A DNA stretch of 64,000 nucleotides from Wenxinia marina DSM 24838 (GCF_000379485.1 NZ_KB902284.1:38316-102315), one strand, 5' to 3'. Counted from the stretch's first letter, positions 38,780 to 48,554 are shown. A program made the numbers and translations. The notes: a model not told the origin generated them from the sequence alone.

Positions 38780-39582
38780 GCCGCGAGGGGGTCCACCCCG
38801 AGGCGCTCGTCCACCCGTCCGCGGTCGTCGAGGAGGGCGCGCGGGTCGGCGCAGGCACCCGCGTCGGCGCCTTTGCCTATGTCGGCCCGCACGTCGAACT
38901 CGCCGAAGGGGTCGAGCTGCGGCCCCACGCCTACGTTGTCGGCCGGACGCGCCTCGGCGAGGGCGCGATGGTGTTCCCGTTCGCCGTCGTGGGCGAGGTG
39001 CCGCAGGACCTGAAATATGCCGGCGAGCCGACGCGGCTGACGATCGGCCCGCGCACGATCATCCGCGAGCACGCTCAGGTCCACATCGGCACCGAGGGCG
39101 GCGGCGGGCTGACCGAGATCGGCGCCGACTGCCTCATCATGGGCGGCGTCCACGTCGCGCACGACTGCCGGATCGGAAACCGGGTCATCCTCGTGAACAA
39201 CGCCGGCCTCGCCGGGCATGTGCAGGTTGGCGACGGCGCCATCGTCGGCGGCCTGGCCGGCGTGCATCAGTGGGTGCGCATCGGGCAGGGCGCTATGGTC
39301 GGCGGCCTCGCCAAGGTGACGCGGGACGTCATTCCCTACGGCCTCGTCGACGGGCCCGGCGCGACGCTGCACGGGCTGAACCTCGTCGGGCTCAAGCGGC
39401 GGGGCCTGTCGCGGGACGAGATCGGCGCGATGCGCAGCGCCTACGACGTGCTGAAGGACGGCGAGGGCAGTTTCGCCGACCGCGCCGCGCGCCTTCCATC
39501 GGGCGAGAGCGTCCTGGTGGACGAGCTGCGCGCCTTCGTCTCGGCCGCGAGCGACCGCCACTTCCTGACGCCCCGCGAATGA
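38776..39582 (+). CDS. lpxA: UDP-N-acetylglucosamine acyltransferase
   Basis: 268 residues with left-handed beta-helix hexapeptide repeats ([20 protein letters not shown], and [20 protein letters not shown]) and the C-terminal helical domain. The catalytic-His region reads [14 protein letters not shown], as in family members. It attaches the first 3-hydroxyacyl chain to UDP-GlcNAc, starting lipid A synthesis. ATGA overlap with fabZ, and its stop overlaps lpxI. Confidence 0.95.
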   Translation: MSREGVHPEALVHPSAVVEEGARVGAGTRVGAFAYVGPHVELAEGVELRPHAYVVGRTRLGEGAMVFPFAVVGEVPQDLKYAGEPTRLTIGPRTIIREHAQVHIGTEGGGGLTEIGADCLIMGGVHVAHDCRIGNRVILVNNAGLAGHVQVGDGAIVGGLAGVHQWVRIGQGAMVGGLAKVTRDVIPYGLVDGPGATLHGLNLVGLKRRGLSRDEIGAMRSAYDVLKDGEGSFADRAARLPSGESVLVDELRAFVSAASDRHFLTPRE

Positions 39583-40382
39583 TCGCGCTCGTGGCCGGCG
39601 AGGGCGCCCTGCCGGCCGAACTCGCCCGGCGGCTGGCCGAGCGCGGCACGCCCCCGGTGATCTGCGAACTGGCGGGCCACGCGCCCGACGTGCCACCGGG
39701 CCTGCCGCGGGTGCGCTTCCGGGTGGAGCGGATGGGCGGCACGATCCGGCGCCTGCGCGAGATGGGCGTCGACCGGATGTGCCTCGCCGGTGCGGTGCGG
39801 CGGCCGAAGGTGAACCCGCTTCGCCTCGACCGTGCGACCCTGCCGCTGCTGCCGCGGGTGATGCGGGCGATCCGGCAGGGCGACGACGGCGCGCTGCGCG
39901 AGGTGATCGCGATCCTCGAGGAGCGGGGCATCGCCGTGGTGGGCGCGCACGAGATCCTGCCCGACCTGCTGCCCCCGCCCGGGGTCCCGACGCGCGCCGC
40001 GCCGGGCGCGGAGGCCGGGGCGGCGGCCTTGGCCGGCGAGGCGGCGGTGGCCGAGATGGGCGCGCGGGACCAGGGCCAGGCCTGCGTCGTCGCGGGTGGC
40101 CGGGTGGTGGCGCGCGAAGGGCCGGACGGCACGGACGCGATGCTGCGCACGCTGGGCCCCGAGGCGGCGGGCGGCCTCCTCTTCAAGGCGCCGAAGCCCC
40201 GGCAGGAGCGGCGGGCGGACCTGCCGGTGATCGGCCCCGGGACCGCCGAGGCGGCGGCGCTGGCGGGACTGTCGGGCGTGGTGATCGAGGCGGAGGGCGT
40301 GATGGTGCTGGACCTCGGGACGACGCTCGCCGCGCTCGACGCCGCGGGACTGTTCCTCTGGGTGCGGGAGCGGTTGGCGTGA
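39579..40382 (+). CDS. lpxI: UDP-2,3-diacylglucosamine pyrophosphatase, LpxI type
   Basis: 267 residues from ATG 39579. It opens [20 protein letters not shown]. Later parts include DLLPPPGVPTRAAP, ACVVAGGRVVAREG, then GTDAMLRT, GGLLFKAPKPRQERRADLP and VIGPGTAEAAALAGLSGVVI, the standard LpxI (DUF1009) signatures. It hydrolyses UDP-diacyl-GlcN to lipid X; most alphaproteobacteria use LpxI rather than LpxH. Overlaps both lpxA and lpxB by 4 nt, so translation is coupled. Confidence 0.94.
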   Translation: MIALVAGEGALPAELARRLAERGTPPVICELAGHAPDVPPGLPRVRFRVERMGGTIRRLREMGVDRMCLAGAVRRPKVNPLRLDRATLPLLPRVMRAIRQGDDGALREVIAILEERGIAVVGAHEILPDLLPPPGVPTRAAPGAEAGAAALAGEAAVAEMGARDQGQACVVAGGRVVAREGPDGTDAMLRTLGPEAAGGLLFKAPKPRQERRADLPVIGPGTAEAAALAGLSGVVIEAEGVMVLDLGTTLAALDAAGLFLWVRERLA

Positions 40383-41530
40383 AGGTGTTCGTGATCGCGG
40401 GCGAGCCTTCGGGCGACCGCCTCGGCGCCGCGGCGATGGCGGGGCTGCAGGCGCTGGCGCCGGGCGTGCGCTTCCACGGCGTCGGCGGGCCCGAGATGGA
40501 GAAACGCGGTCTCGAGAGCCTGTTCCCGATGTCGGACCTGTCCGTCATGGGCGTGGCCGAGGTGCTGCCGCGTCTGCCTCTGCTGTTCCAGCGGATCGAC
40601 CAGGCCGTGCGGGCGGTGCTGGACGAGCGGCCGGACGTCCTGCTGACCATCGACGCGCCGGATTTCTGCCTGCGGGTGGCGAAGCGGGTGAAGGCCGCGC
40701 AGCCGGACCTGCGGACCGTCCACTACGTCGCGCCCACCGTCTGGGCGTGGCGTCCGGGACGGGCCGCCAAGATGGCCCGCCACATCGACCATGTCCTCGC
40801 GCTCTTTCCGTTCGAGCCGCCGCTGATGCAGGCGGCGGGAATGGACAGCGACTTCGTCGGCCACCCCGTCGTCTCGGATCCGCAGGCGACGGAGGAGGAG
40901 GCGGCGGCCCTGCGCGCCGAGCTGGGCCTCGGCGAGGCGCCGCTGGTGCTCGCCCTGCCGGGCAGCCGGGCGGGCGAGGTCAGCCGCCTCGCGCCCCGGT
41001 TCGGCGCGGCGCTGGCCGAGGCCGCGCGGGCGCATCCGGGGCTGCGCGTGGTCCTGCCGGTCGCGGCGCCGGTCGAGGGACTGGTGCGGGCGGCGGTGGC
41101 GGACTGGACACCCGCGCCGGTGCTGATCCTGCCGCAGGACGACCCGGACGGCGCGCGCAAGCGGGCGGCGTTCCGCGCGGCGGACGTGGCGCTCGCCGCA
41201 TCGGGGACCGTCGCGCTGGAGCTGGCGGCGGCTGGCACGCCGATGGCGATCGGCTGGGACACGTCGCGCCTCAGCCGGTTCATCCTGCGCCGCCTCGTCA
41301 CCTCGCGCCGGGCCTGCCTCGTCAACATCGTCGACGACAGCGACACCGTGCCCGAACTGATCGGCGAGGCCTGCACCGCGCCGGCACTGGCGCGGGCGCT
41401 GCTGGACGTTCTGACCGACCCCGGACCTCAGCGGGCCGCGATGGCGCGGACGATGACGGCGCTGGGGCAGGGCGGGGAGCCGCCGGGCCGGCGCGCGGCG
41501 AAAGCGATCCTGAGAGGGCTGGGAACCTAG
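40379..41530 (+). CDS. lpxB: Lipid-A-disaccharide synthase
   Basis: 383 residues from GTG 40379, overlapping the lpxI stop. The N-terminal signature VFVIAGEPSGDRLGAAAMAG is followed by FHGVGGPEMEKRGLESLFPM and VHYVAPTVWAWRPGRAAKMA. The C-terminal glycosyltransferase lobe has LALPGSRAGEVSRLAPRF and LAASGTVALELAAAGTPM. It joins lipid X and UDP-diacyl-GlcN at the membrane. Last gene of the envelope operon, convergent with the PAS gene (4-nt overlap at stops). Confidence 0.96.
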   Translation: MKVFVIAGEPSGDRLGAAAMAGLQALAPGVRFHGVGGPEMEKRGLESLFPMSDLSVMGVAEVLPRLPLLFQRIDQAVRAVLDERPDVLLTIDAPDFCLRVAKRVKAAQPDLRTVHYVAPTVWAWRPGRAAKMARHIDHVLALFPFEPPLMQAAGMDSDFVGHPVVSDPQATEEEAAALRAELGLGEAPLVLALPGSRAGEVSRLAPRFGAALAEAARAHPGLRVVLPVAAPVEGLVRAAVADWTPAPVLILPQDDPDGARKRAAFRAADVALAASGTVALELAAAGTPMAIGWDTSRLSRFILRRLVTSRRACLVNIVDDSDTVPELIGEACTAPALARALLDVLTDPGPQRAAMARTMTALGQGGEPPGRRAAKAILRGLGT

Positions 41531-42213
41531 CCGTTGTCCACCACCAGCCGGAGGTGACCGCGGCCGGGCCGGTCGGCCACGCGGCGGACGCGGGGCATCT
41601 CGAAGGGCGCGGGCTCTTCCGCCGCCTCGAACACCGGCGCGGGCGCGATCGGCCGCAGCGGTCCGTCGACCGCGTCCGAGCGGATCTCGGCCCCCGCGGG
41701 AATCGTGAACCGTCGCCCGCCGCGCCCGATCCCGCCCTCGGTGATCATCGCGCCCATTGCGCGGGTGACGCGCCCCTCGCGGTCGAGGAGGGGCAGGACG
41801 AGGAGGCGGCCCGCCATCAGCGGCCGGCCGATGCCGCGGGGCGAGTGGATCGGGAACTCCATGATCCGCGGCCCGTCGAACACCTCGTCGATCCGCGCCG
41901 CCAGGACGTCGCGCCCCTCGGGCAGGAACAGCGCGGACAGCGGCATGCCTCGGACCTCCATTCCCAGCGCGTCGGACAGGCGGGCGCCGGCGACGCGCAG
42001 GCGCAGGACGCCCGGCGCCACGCGCTCCACGATGAAGGAGTGGGGCAGGCAGGCGTCGATCTGCGCGGGGTCGACGTCGGTGCGGGCGGGCAGGCGGCCC
42101 GAGCGGCGGATCTGCTGCCAATACCGTTCGAGCTCGTCGAGGAGGTGTCGGATGGCGGCGCTGTCACCGCTGGGGTCGGGCGGGTCGCCGAGGGGGCCGC
42201 TGTTGTCCATCAT
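41527..42213 (-). CDS. PAS-domain protein (PAS_5 type)
   Basis: 228 residues from ATG 42213; a GTG at 42240 would add nine residues. The core (about 18-160) reads LDELERYWQQIRRSGRLPAR, IDACLPHSFIVERVAPGVLR and GMPLSALFLPEGRD, the one-domain PAS_5 (DUF1457-like) family of alphaproteobacteria. No kinase or HTH follows; the C-terminus is a Pro/Ala/Arg-rich tail. Such stand-alone PAS proteins may be sensors or cell-cycle related, but function is unknown. Convergent with lpxB and divergent from yicC. Confidence 0.8.
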   Translation of the reverse strand: MMDNSGPLGDPPDPSGDSAAIRHLLDELERYWQQIRRSGRLPARTDVDPAQIDACLPHSFIVERVAPGVLRLRVAGARLSDALGMEVRGMPLSALFLPEGRDVLAARIDEVFDGPRIMEFPIHSPRGIGRPLMAGRLLVLPLLDREGRVTRAMGAMITEGGIGRGGRRFTIPAGAEIRSDAVDGPLRPIAPAPVFEAAEEPAPFEMPRVRRVADRPGRGHLRLVVDNG

Positions 42214-42389
42214 CTCTCTCACCTCGCCGGCACTGGACACGATTCACGTTCCGTTAAGCTAGCGCCATCTTTCCGCCATGTGTTTGACAAAGTTGCCGGC
42301 CGGTTAACGCGGCGGGCCGCGTCCGCCTTGAACCGCGGCGCGTAATCGCCTTTCCTGCGCCCCCGGGGCCGGCAAGGGAGGGCCGCCAG

Positions 42390-43286
42390 ATGATCCGTTC
42401 GATGACCGCCTTCGCCGCCCGCGCGGGCCAGACGCTCGAGGCGACCTGGACGTGGGAGCTGCGCTCGGTCAATGGCCGCGGGCTCGACCTGCGGCTGCGG
42501 CTGCCCGACGGTCTTCCGGGGCTCGAGGCCGCGGTGCGCGAGAGGCTGGGTGCGGCGGTGGCGCGGGGCAACGTCACGCTGTCGCTGCGATTGGAGACGA
42601 AGAGCGGCCCCACGCGGCCGGTGGTGGACGAGGCGGCGCTGGACGCCGCCCTCGCCGCGCTGGCGCAGGTGGGCGAGCGGGCGCGGGCTCAAGGGGTGGA
42701 GGTGGCGCCGCCGGGGGCGGCCGAGGTGCTGTCGCTGCGCGGGGTCGCGCAGTGGACGCAGAACGCCGAGGCGGAGGACGCCGGGGCGCTGGTGGCGGAG
42801 CTGCTCGCCGATTTCGACGTGCTGCTGGCCGAGTTCCGCGCCATGGGCGACCGCGAGGGTCGGGCGCTGGAGGGCGTGCTGACCGACCTTCTGGACCGGA
42901 TCGCCGCGATGACCGAGGACGCCGCCGCCCGGGCGGAGGAGCGCTTGCCCGAGACGCGGGCGGCGCTGGTGGCGGCGCTGGCGCGGGTGACGGCCGAGGT
43001 GCGCGAGGTGGACGAGGGCCGGATCGCGCAGGAGCTGGCGCTGATCGCGGTGAAGGCGGACGTGACGGAAGAGATCGAGCGCCTGCGCGCCCACATCGCG
43101 GCGGCGCGCGAGATCGTGGCGGACGACGCGCCCTCGGGGCGGCGGTTGGACTTCCTGGCGCAGGAGTTCAACCGCGAGGCCAACACCCTGTGCTCGAAAT
43201 CCGGCTCGGTCGCGCTCACCCGGGTCGGCCTTGACCTCAAGGCCGCCATCGACCAGATGCGCGAGCAGATCCAGAACGCGGAGTGA
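42390..43286 (+). CDS. yicC: YicC-family endoribonuclease-like protein
   Basis: 298 residues. The N-terminal signature [13 protein letters not shown] and [17 protein letters not shown] are diagnostic. The C-terminal DUF1732 end is conserved: [20 protein letters not shown], then [20 protein letters not shown]. Family members are RNases affecting sRNA stability. A possible -35 (TTGACA at 42284-42289) lies about 100 nt upstream. It precedes gmk by 4 nt, a conserved pairing. Confidence 0.93.
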   Translation: MIRSMTAFAARAGQTLEATWTWELRSVNGRGLDLRLRLPDGLPGLEAAVRERLGAAVARGNVTLSLRLETKSGPTRPVVDEAALDAALAALAQVGERARAQGVEVAPPGAAEVLSLRGVAQWTQNAEAEDAGALVAELLADFDVLLAEFRAMGDREGRALEGVLTDLLDRIAAMTEDAAARAEERLPETRAALVAALARVTAEVREVDEGRIAQELALIAVKADVTEEIERLRAHIAAAREIVADDAPSGRRLDFLAQEFNREANTLCSKSGSVALTRVGLDLKAAIDQMREQIQNAE

Positions 43287-43290
43287 CGGC

Positions 43291-43929
43291 GTGGAGCGGC
43301 GGGGCCTTCTGATCATCCTCTCCTCGCCCTCGGGCGCGGGCAAGTCGACGCTCGCACGCAGCTTGCGCGACTGGGATCCGACGATCCGCTTTTCCGTCTC
43401 GGCCACCACGCGCGCCCCGCGCGTCGGAGAGCAGGACGGGCGGGAATACTACTTCGTCACCGAGGAGGAATTCCGCCGGATGGTGAAGGACGGCGAGATG
43501 CTGGAGCATGCGCGCGTCTTCGGAAACTACTACGGCAGCCCGCACGAGCCGGTGGAGAAGTCGATCTCCATCGGGCAGGACGTGCTCTTCGACATCGACT
43601 GGCAGGGGGCCGACCAGATCGCCCGCTCCAGCCTGCGCGACAACGTCCTGTCCATCTTTATCCTGCCGCCCTCGATCCGCGAGCTGCGCCGCCGGCTGAT
43701 CCAGCGCGGGCAGGACAGCGACGACGTGATCGAGACCCGCATGGCCAAGAGCTGGGACGAGATCAGCCACTGGAAGGGCTACGACTACGTCCTCGTGAAC
43801 GACGACGTGACCGAGACGCAGGAGCGCCTCCGCGCCATCGTCACGGCCGAGCGGCTGCGCCTGACGCGCCAGCCGGGCGTCGGCCTGCACGTGACCAAGC
43901 TGCAGCAGGAATTCGAGGAGGTGGGCTGA
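43291..43929 (+). CDS. gmk: Guanylate kinase
   Basis: 212 residues from GTG 43291 (the in-frame ATG at 43231 lies within yicC). P-loop [22 protein letters not shown]-binding [20 protein letters not shown], then [19 protein letters not shown] and [10 protein letters not shown]. It phosphorylates GMP to GDP. Its stop overlaps the next ATG by one base, and the gene is part of yicC-gmk-gamma-CA-metC. Confidence 0.96.
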   Translation: MERRGLLIILSSPSGAGKSTLARSLRDWDPTIRFSVSATTRAPRVGEQDGREYYFVTEEEFRRMVKDGEMLEHARVFGNYYGSPHEPVEKSISIGQDVLFDIDWQGADQIARSSLRDNVLSIFILPPSIRELRRRLIQRGQDSDDVIETRMAKSWDEISHWKGYDYVLVNDDVTETQERLRAIVTAERLRLTRQPGVGLHVTKLQQEFEEVG

Positions 43930-44447
43930 TGCTCTACTCGCTGGACGGCGACGCGCCCCGCATCGACCCCACGGCCTGGGTCGCGCCGGGCAGCCACCTC
44001 ATCGGCAAGGTGATCCTGGAGGCGGGCGCCTCGGTCTGGTTCAACGTCACGATCCGAGGCGACAACGAGCCGATCGTGATCGGCGAGGGGTCGAACGTGC
44101 AGGAGAACTGCGTGCTGCACACCGACATGGGCTATCCGCTGACGGTCGGCGCCGGCTGCACCGTCGGCCACAAGGCGATGCTGCACGGCTGCAAGATCGG
44201 GGAGAACACGTTGATCGGGATGGGCGCCACGGTGCTGAACGGCGCGGTGATCGGGCGGGACTGCCTGATCGGCGCAGGGGCGCTGGTGACCGAGGGCAAG
44301 CAGATCCCGGACGGCAGCCTGGTGATGGGCGCGCCGGGCAAGGTGGTGCGGCAGCTGGACGAGGACGCCATCGCGCGGCTGCGCGCCTCGGCGCTGCACT
44401 ACCAGGAGAATGCGCGTCGTTACCGCGACGGGCTGGCAGGCGAATGA
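43929..44447 (+). CDS. Gamma-class carbonic anhydrase-like hexapeptide protein
   Basis: 172 residues with hexapeptide-repeat beta-helix: [40 protein letters not shown], then [35 protein letters not shown] and [20 protein letters not shown]. His in VLHTD, GHKAM and MLHGC are the three zinc/iron ligands of the YrdA/PaaY/CamH group. Activity as a carbonic anhydrase is likely but many homologues are untested. Overlaps the next gene by 4 nt. Confidence 0.9.
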   Translation: MLYSLDGDAPRIDPTAWVAPGSHLIGKVILEAGASVWFNVTIRGDNEPIVIGEGSNVQENCVLHTDMGYPLTVGAGCTVGHKAMLHGCKIGENTLIGMGATVLNGAVIGRDCLIGAGALVTEGKQIPDGSLVMGAPGKVVRQLDEDAIARLRASALHYQENARRYRDGLAGE

Positions 44448-45643
44448 AGCCGCCCCGCTCGCTGATCCGCCGGACGCCCTGGCCGACATCGACCTCGCGG
44501 CCGGTGGTGACGCCGCTATCGCCCTCCGTCGTCTATGCCTCGCCCGACCCGGACGCGCTCGACGCCCAGTACGCCGGCGGGACCGGCTATACCTACGCCC
44601 GCGAGGGGCATCCGAACGCCGAGGTGCTGGCGGCGAAGATCGACCACCTGGAGGGCGCGCCGGATCTCTTCGAGGCGCCGGGCCTCGTCGTCGGGTCGGG
44701 CATGGCGGCGGTGGGGGCGGTGTTCCTGGGCCTGCTGAAGGCCGGCGATCACGTCCTCGGCGGCGACCAGCTGTATGGCCGCACCCTGCGGATGATGAAC
44801 GAGGATCTGCCGCGGCTCGGCATCGCGACCTCGCTCGCCGATCCGTCGGACATCGCGGCGATGCGCGCGGCGCTGCGGCCCGAAACGCGGATGATCGTGG
44901 TCGAGGTGCTGTCGAACCCGACCCTCCGTGTCGCCGACATGGAGGGGCTGGCCGCGCTCGCCGCGGAGGCAGGCGTGCTGCTGGTGGTGGACAACACCTT
45001 CACCACGCCCGCGCTGTACCGGCCCTTCGCCCACGGGGCGCACATCGTCATCCACTCCGTCACCAAACTGCTCGCGGGCCACTCCGACGCGACGCTGGGC
45101 TGGGTGGCGGCGAAGGATCCGGCGCTGGCCGAGAAGATGCGGGTGGCGGCGGTCACCTGGGGCCTCACGCCGTCGCCCTTCGACTGCTGGCTGGCGGAGC
45201 GGGGCCTGCACTCGTTCCACCTGCGGATGGAGGCGGCCGAGGCGCGCGCGGCGGAGCTGGCCGGTGCGCTGGCCGGGATGCCGGGCGTGCGGCGCGTCCT
45301 CTACCCGACGCGGCCGGACCATCCGGACCACAACCGCGCGGTGGCGCTGTTCGGCGGGCGCGGCGGCAACATGGTATCGTTCGAGCTGGAGGGCGGGCGC
45401 GCCGCCGCCAACGCCTTCACCCGCGCCGCGCCCGAGATCGCCTTCGCGCCGACGCTGGGGGACGTGGGCACGACGCTGTCGCACCCCGCCTCGTCCTCGC
45501 ACCGGGCGCTGACGCCCGAAGCGCGCGAAAGGCTCGGCATCTCGGAAGGATTCTTCCGCGTGTCGGTGGGCATCGAGGAGACGGGGCTGCTGGTCGGCGA
45601 GATCCGCGCGGCCGTCGAGGCCGCGGCCGCGGTCAGTCGCTGA
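44444..45643 (+). CDS. Trans-sulfuration-type PLP enzyme (cystathionine lyase/synthase family)
   Basis: 399 residues of the Cys/Met metabolism PLP family: [54 protein letters not shown], and the PLP-Lys segment [18 protein letters not shown] near residue 208. It then has [20 protein letters not shown]. The family includes cystathionine gamma-synthase, beta- and gamma-lyase and methionine gamma-lyase; sequence alone does not separate them here. The ATG overlaps the preceding stop. Its 3' end overlaps the minus-strand gene by 11 nt. Confidence 0.88.
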   Translation: MKPPRSLIRRTPWPTSTSRPVVTPLSPSVVYASPDPDALDAQYAGGTGYTYAREGHPNAEVLAAKIDHLEGAPDLFEAPGLVVGSGMAAVGAVFLGLLKAGDHVLGGDQLYGRTLRMMNEDLPRLGIATSLADPSDIAAMRAALRPETRMIVVEVLSNPTLRVADMEGLAALAAEAGVLLVVDNTFTTPALYRPFAHGAHIVIHSVTKLLAGHSDATLGWVAAKDPALAEKMRVAAVTWGLTPSPFDCWLAERGLHSFHLRMEAAEARAAELAGALAGMPGVRRVLYPTRPDHPDHNRAVALFGGRGGNMVSFELEGGRAAANAFTRAAPEIAFAPTLGDVGTTLSHPASSSHRALTPEARERLGISEGFFRVSVGIEETGLLVGEIRAAVEAAAAVSR

Positions 45644-46001
45644 GCTCCAGCACCTCGAACGGCAGTCCCGGCGCAACCTGCCGGACCTCGGCCTTGATGA
45701 CGGCCGGGTTCGGGACCCGCCGCCAGATCGCGACGTAGGAGCCGGCATAGCCCAGCTCGTTCAACCGCCGCGCCACCTCGATCACGTCGTACTCCGCGCT
45801 GAGGAGGTGCGAGACGACGAGGTCGGGGTTCCATTCGTCCAGCGTGCATGTGTCGAGATCGGCGAAGGGGCACAGCGCCAGCCAGTTGCGGTCCGCGTCC
45901 GCGATGTCGGCAGCGGCCCACTGGTCCGGCGTGCCGACGACCAGAAGGCGGGGCCGCCGGGAGACCTGCCCGAACCTGTCCACGATCGTCGCCAGCTGCA
46001 T
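45633..46001 (-). CDS. Degenerate receiver-like protein, divergent from phoR
   Basis: 122 residues from ATG 46001. It is not a recognised family. By eye the layout follows a response-regulator receiver fold: RPRLLVVGTPDQW (beta1), NPDLVVSHLLSAEYDVIEVA, then RRLNELGYAGSYVAIW (beta3 to beta4) and [10 protein letters not shown] (beta5). Aligned to PhoB (PDVIVLDWMLPELSGIEVCR), the phospho-accepting Asp is His65, and the acidic pocket after beta1 (DE in PhoB) is missing. It is therefore at most an unphosphorylated pseudo-receiver. It is divergent from phoR (155 nt) and convergent with the PLP gene. Function unknown. Confidence 0.6.
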   Translation of the reverse strand: MQLATIVDRFGQVSRRPRLLVVGTPDQWAAADIADADRNWLALCPFADLDTCTLDEWNPDLVVSHLLSAEYDVIEVARRLNELGYAGSYVAIWRRVPNPAVIKAEVRQVAPGLPFEVLELSD

Positions 46002-46156
46002 CGTACCGACCCTTGCCGTCGCCCGGGCACTACACCTCAATCGCCTTCGGCCGACAACCCGCAGCGCAGGAGCGGACCCTTGCCCTGCGCCTGACGGTTG
46101 CACCCCGCCGCGCCCCTCGCTTGCTCGGCCGGGAGCGCCGTGCCAAGGCTTCCCCG

Positions 46157-47206
46157 ATGCATTCCGTCGACCCCGAGCACCTTCTGGCCGCGCTGCCACA
46201 GCCGATCCTCCTGATCGGGCCGGACGAGCGGATCGTCGCGATGAACCGCGCGGCGCAGCGCCTGTTCGGCGGCGGCGGCGTCGGGCGGCACTACATCACC
46301 GCGATCCGCCAGCCCGCGGTCCTCGACGCCGTCGAGGCGGCGCTCCGGGGCGAGGAGCCGGCCCCCGCGCGCTACCTCGCCGGGGACGGCGGTGGCGACG
46401 CGACGTGGCGGGCGGTGGCCGCTCCGCTCCCGATGGGGCCGCGGCGGGGCGTGGCGCTGACCTTCGAGGACATCACCGATTTCGAGTCGGCCGGCAGGAT
46501 GCGCCGCGACTTCGTCGCGAACGTCAGCCACGAGCTGCGGACGCCGCTGACCGCCGTCCTCGGGTTCGTGGAGACGCTCAAGGGTCCCGCGCGAAGCGAC
46601 CCGGCGGCGAGCGGGCGATTCCTGGAGCTTCTGGAGCGCGAGGCGGGGCGGATGGCGCGGCTGGTGGCGGACCTGCTGTCCCTCAGCCGGGTGGAAGAGA
46701 ACGAGAGGCTGCGCCCGCGGACCCCGGTCGGCATGGCTGCGCTCATCCAAGGCGTGGCCGAGACGCTCGCCTCGGTTGCGTCGGCGGACGAGGTGACGCT
46801 GTCCCTCGACCTGCCGGAGGGCGAGGTGCTCGTGCCGGGGGACGAGGGCCAGTTGCGGCAGGTGGTCACGAACCTTGTCGAGAACGCGATCAAGTACGGA
46901 GGCCGCGGCCGGACCGTGACCGTGACGCTGGGCCTGCCCGGGCCCGAAAGCGCGCTGCGCGGCGACGGCGTACGCGTCACCGTCAGCGACGAGGGCGAGG
47001 GGATCGCCGCGCACCACATCCCGCGCCTGACCGAGCGGTTCTACCGCGTCGACGGGCATCGCGGCCGCGAGGTCGGCGGCACCGGCCTCGGCCTCGCCAT
47101 CGTGAAGCACATCGTGAACCGCCACCGCGGACGCCTGCGGATCGAGAGCAAGCCGGGGCAGGGGAGCCGGTTCACGGTGATCCTTCCGGCAATGGTCGAG
47201 GGTTGA
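46157..47206 (+). CDS. phoR: Phosphate-regulon sensor histidine kinase (PhoR-like, no membrane segments)
   Basis: 349 residues from ATG 46157. An N-terminal PAS domain (about 8-105) is followed directly by the HisKA domain with His125 in ANVSHELRTPLTAVLGFVE and a HATPase_c with NLVENAIKYGG, then GTGLGLAIVKHIVNRHRG. PhoR phosphorylates PhoB when phosphate is low and dephosphorylates it when high, sensed through Pst and PhoU. Escherichia coli PhoR has two N-terminal membrane helices. Here none is seen, nor in the frame upstream. The neighbours pst/phoU/phoB fix the identity. Confidence 0.92.
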   Translation: MHSVDPEHLLAALPQPILLIGPDERIVAMNRAAQRLFGGGGVGRHYITAIRQPAVLDAVEAALRGEEPAPARYLAGDGGGDATWRAVAAPLPMGPRRGVALTFEDITDFESAGRMRRDFVANVSHELRTPLTAVLGFVETLKGPARSDPAASGRFLELLEREAGRMARLVADLLSLSRVEENERLRPRTPVGMAALIQGVAETLASVASADEVTLSLDLPEGEVLVPGDEGQLRQVVTNLVENAIKYGGRGRTVTVTLGLPGPESALRGDGVRVTVSDEGEGIAAHHIPRLTERFYRVDGHRGREVGGTGLGLAIVKHIVNRHRGRLRIESKPGQGSRFTVILPAMVEG

Positions 47207-47386
47207 GGCACGGGATCGTGCGGGCGGCATTGCCGCACGATTCGCGCGCGCGGCCCGACAGGGAGCGCCGCCTCCACCGCCTGCCGCCTCCCGCAGCGTC
47301 ACCCGATCTTGCGGCCAGCCGTCAGCCGCGCCTCAAGATGCTGATATCGCGAACCCGCTGACCCGACGCCGACTTTTCCACAGCGG

Positions 47387-47419
47387 CTGTCATAAAAGAC
47401 TTACAAATCCGTCACAAAA
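47387..47419 (+). promoter_or_regulatory. Pho box (PhoB-binding site) of pstS
   Basis: Three consecutive 11-bp repeats match the Pho consensus CTGTCATAAAT: CTGTCATAAAA, GACTTACAAAT, CCGTCACAAAA. The first is a near-perfect half-site. It lies 79 bp upstream of pstS in the gap after phoR; the remaining part of 47207-47498 has no gene. The box probably replaces the -35 element, with the -10 near GTAGAG. Confidence 0.88.
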
Positions 47420-47498
47420 GCTTGGCTGCGCACCCGTAGAGCGGCGCCAGCGACCGGCCAGGGGGGCCGGTCCGTCAAAGCAGACAACGGAGACATCC

Positions 47499-48536
47499 AT
47501 GTCCCTTACCCGACTGGCCCTTGCCACGTCCGCGCTGGCGCTCGCCACCGCCGCCGCCGCGCAGACCCGCGACAACGTCCAGATCGCCGGCTCCTCGACG
47601 GTCCTGCCCTACGCCTCGATCGTGGCCGAAGCCTTCGGCGAGAACTTCGACTTCCCGACCCCCGTCGTGGAATCGGGCGGCTCGTCCGCCGGCCTCGCCC
47701 GCTTCTGCGAAGGCGTCGGGCCGAACCAGATCGACATCGCGAACGCCTCGCGCCCGATCCGCGAGAACGAGATCGAGACCTGCGCCGCGAACGGCGTGAC
47801 CGAGATCATCGAGGTGCGCATCGGCTATGACGGCATCGTCTTCGCCAGCCAGATCGACGGCCCCGAGTTCACCGCGTTCGAGCCCTCCGACTGGTTCACC
47901 GCGCTGGCCGCCGAGCTGCCGGTCGACGGCGAGATCGTCGCCAACCCGCACACCACTTGGGCGGACGTGAACGCCGAGCTGCCCGACGCCGAGATCATGG
48001 CCTTCATCCCGGGCACCAAGCACGGCACCCGCGAGGTGTTCGAGGAGAACGTCCTGCTGCAGGGCTGCGAGAATACCGGCGCGCTGCAGGCCTTCATCGA
48101 CAGCGGCATGTCCGAGGACGACGCCGAGGGCGCGTGCATGGCGGTCCGCACCGACGGCGCGTCGGTCGACATCGACGGCGACTACACCGAGACGCTGGCC
48201 CGCATCGACGCCAACCCGAACGGCGTCGGCGTGTTCGGCCTCGCCTTCTACGAGAACAACACCGACCGCCTGAAGGTCGCCACGATGGGCGGCGTCGAGC
48301 CGACGACCGAGACCATCGCCTCCGGAGAGTACCCGGTGTCGCGGCCGCTGTTCTTCTACATCAAGAAGGCGCACATCGGCGTCATCCCGGGCCTGCAGGA
48401 ATACGCCGACTTCTTCGTCAGCGACGTGATGGCCGGCCCGAACGGCCCGCTCGCCAACTACGGCCTCGTCTCCGACCCCGAGCTGGCGGCGACGCAGGAG
48501 GCCGTGGCGAACGGCACGACGATGGGGTCGATGTAA
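47499..48536 (+). CDS. pstS: Phosphate ABC transporter substrate-binding protein
   Basis: 345 residues with a signal peptide (MSLTRLALATSALALATAAA, cleavage AAA-Q). Mature part: QIAGSSTVLPYASIVAEAFG, VVESGGSSAGLARFCEG, IANASRPIRENEIETCAANG and PGTKHGTREVFEENVL. The phosphate-binding Ser/Gly/Arg pattern (SST, SGGSS, ASR) is intact. It delivers phosphate to PstCA. Behind a Pho box, with a hairpin after the gene, so strong induction under phosphate starvation is expected. Confidence 0.96.
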   Translation: MSLTRLALATSALALATAAAAQTRDNVQIAGSSTVLPYASIVAEAFGENFDFPTPVVESGGSSAGLARFCEGVGPNQIDIANASRPIRENEIETCAANGVTEIIEVRIGYDGIVFASQIDGPEFTAFEPSDWFTALAAELPVDGEIVANPHTTWADVNAELPDAEIMAFIPGTKHGTREVFEENVLLQGCENTGALQAFIDSGMSEDDAEGACMAVRTDGASVDIDGDYTETLARIDANPNGVGVFGLAFYENNTDRLKVATMGGVEPTTETIASGEYPVSRPLFFYIKKAHIGVIPGLQEYADFFVSDVMAGPNGPLANYGLVSDPELAATQEAVANGTTMGSM

Positions 48537-48554
48537 TCGACGTCTGAAGACCGG

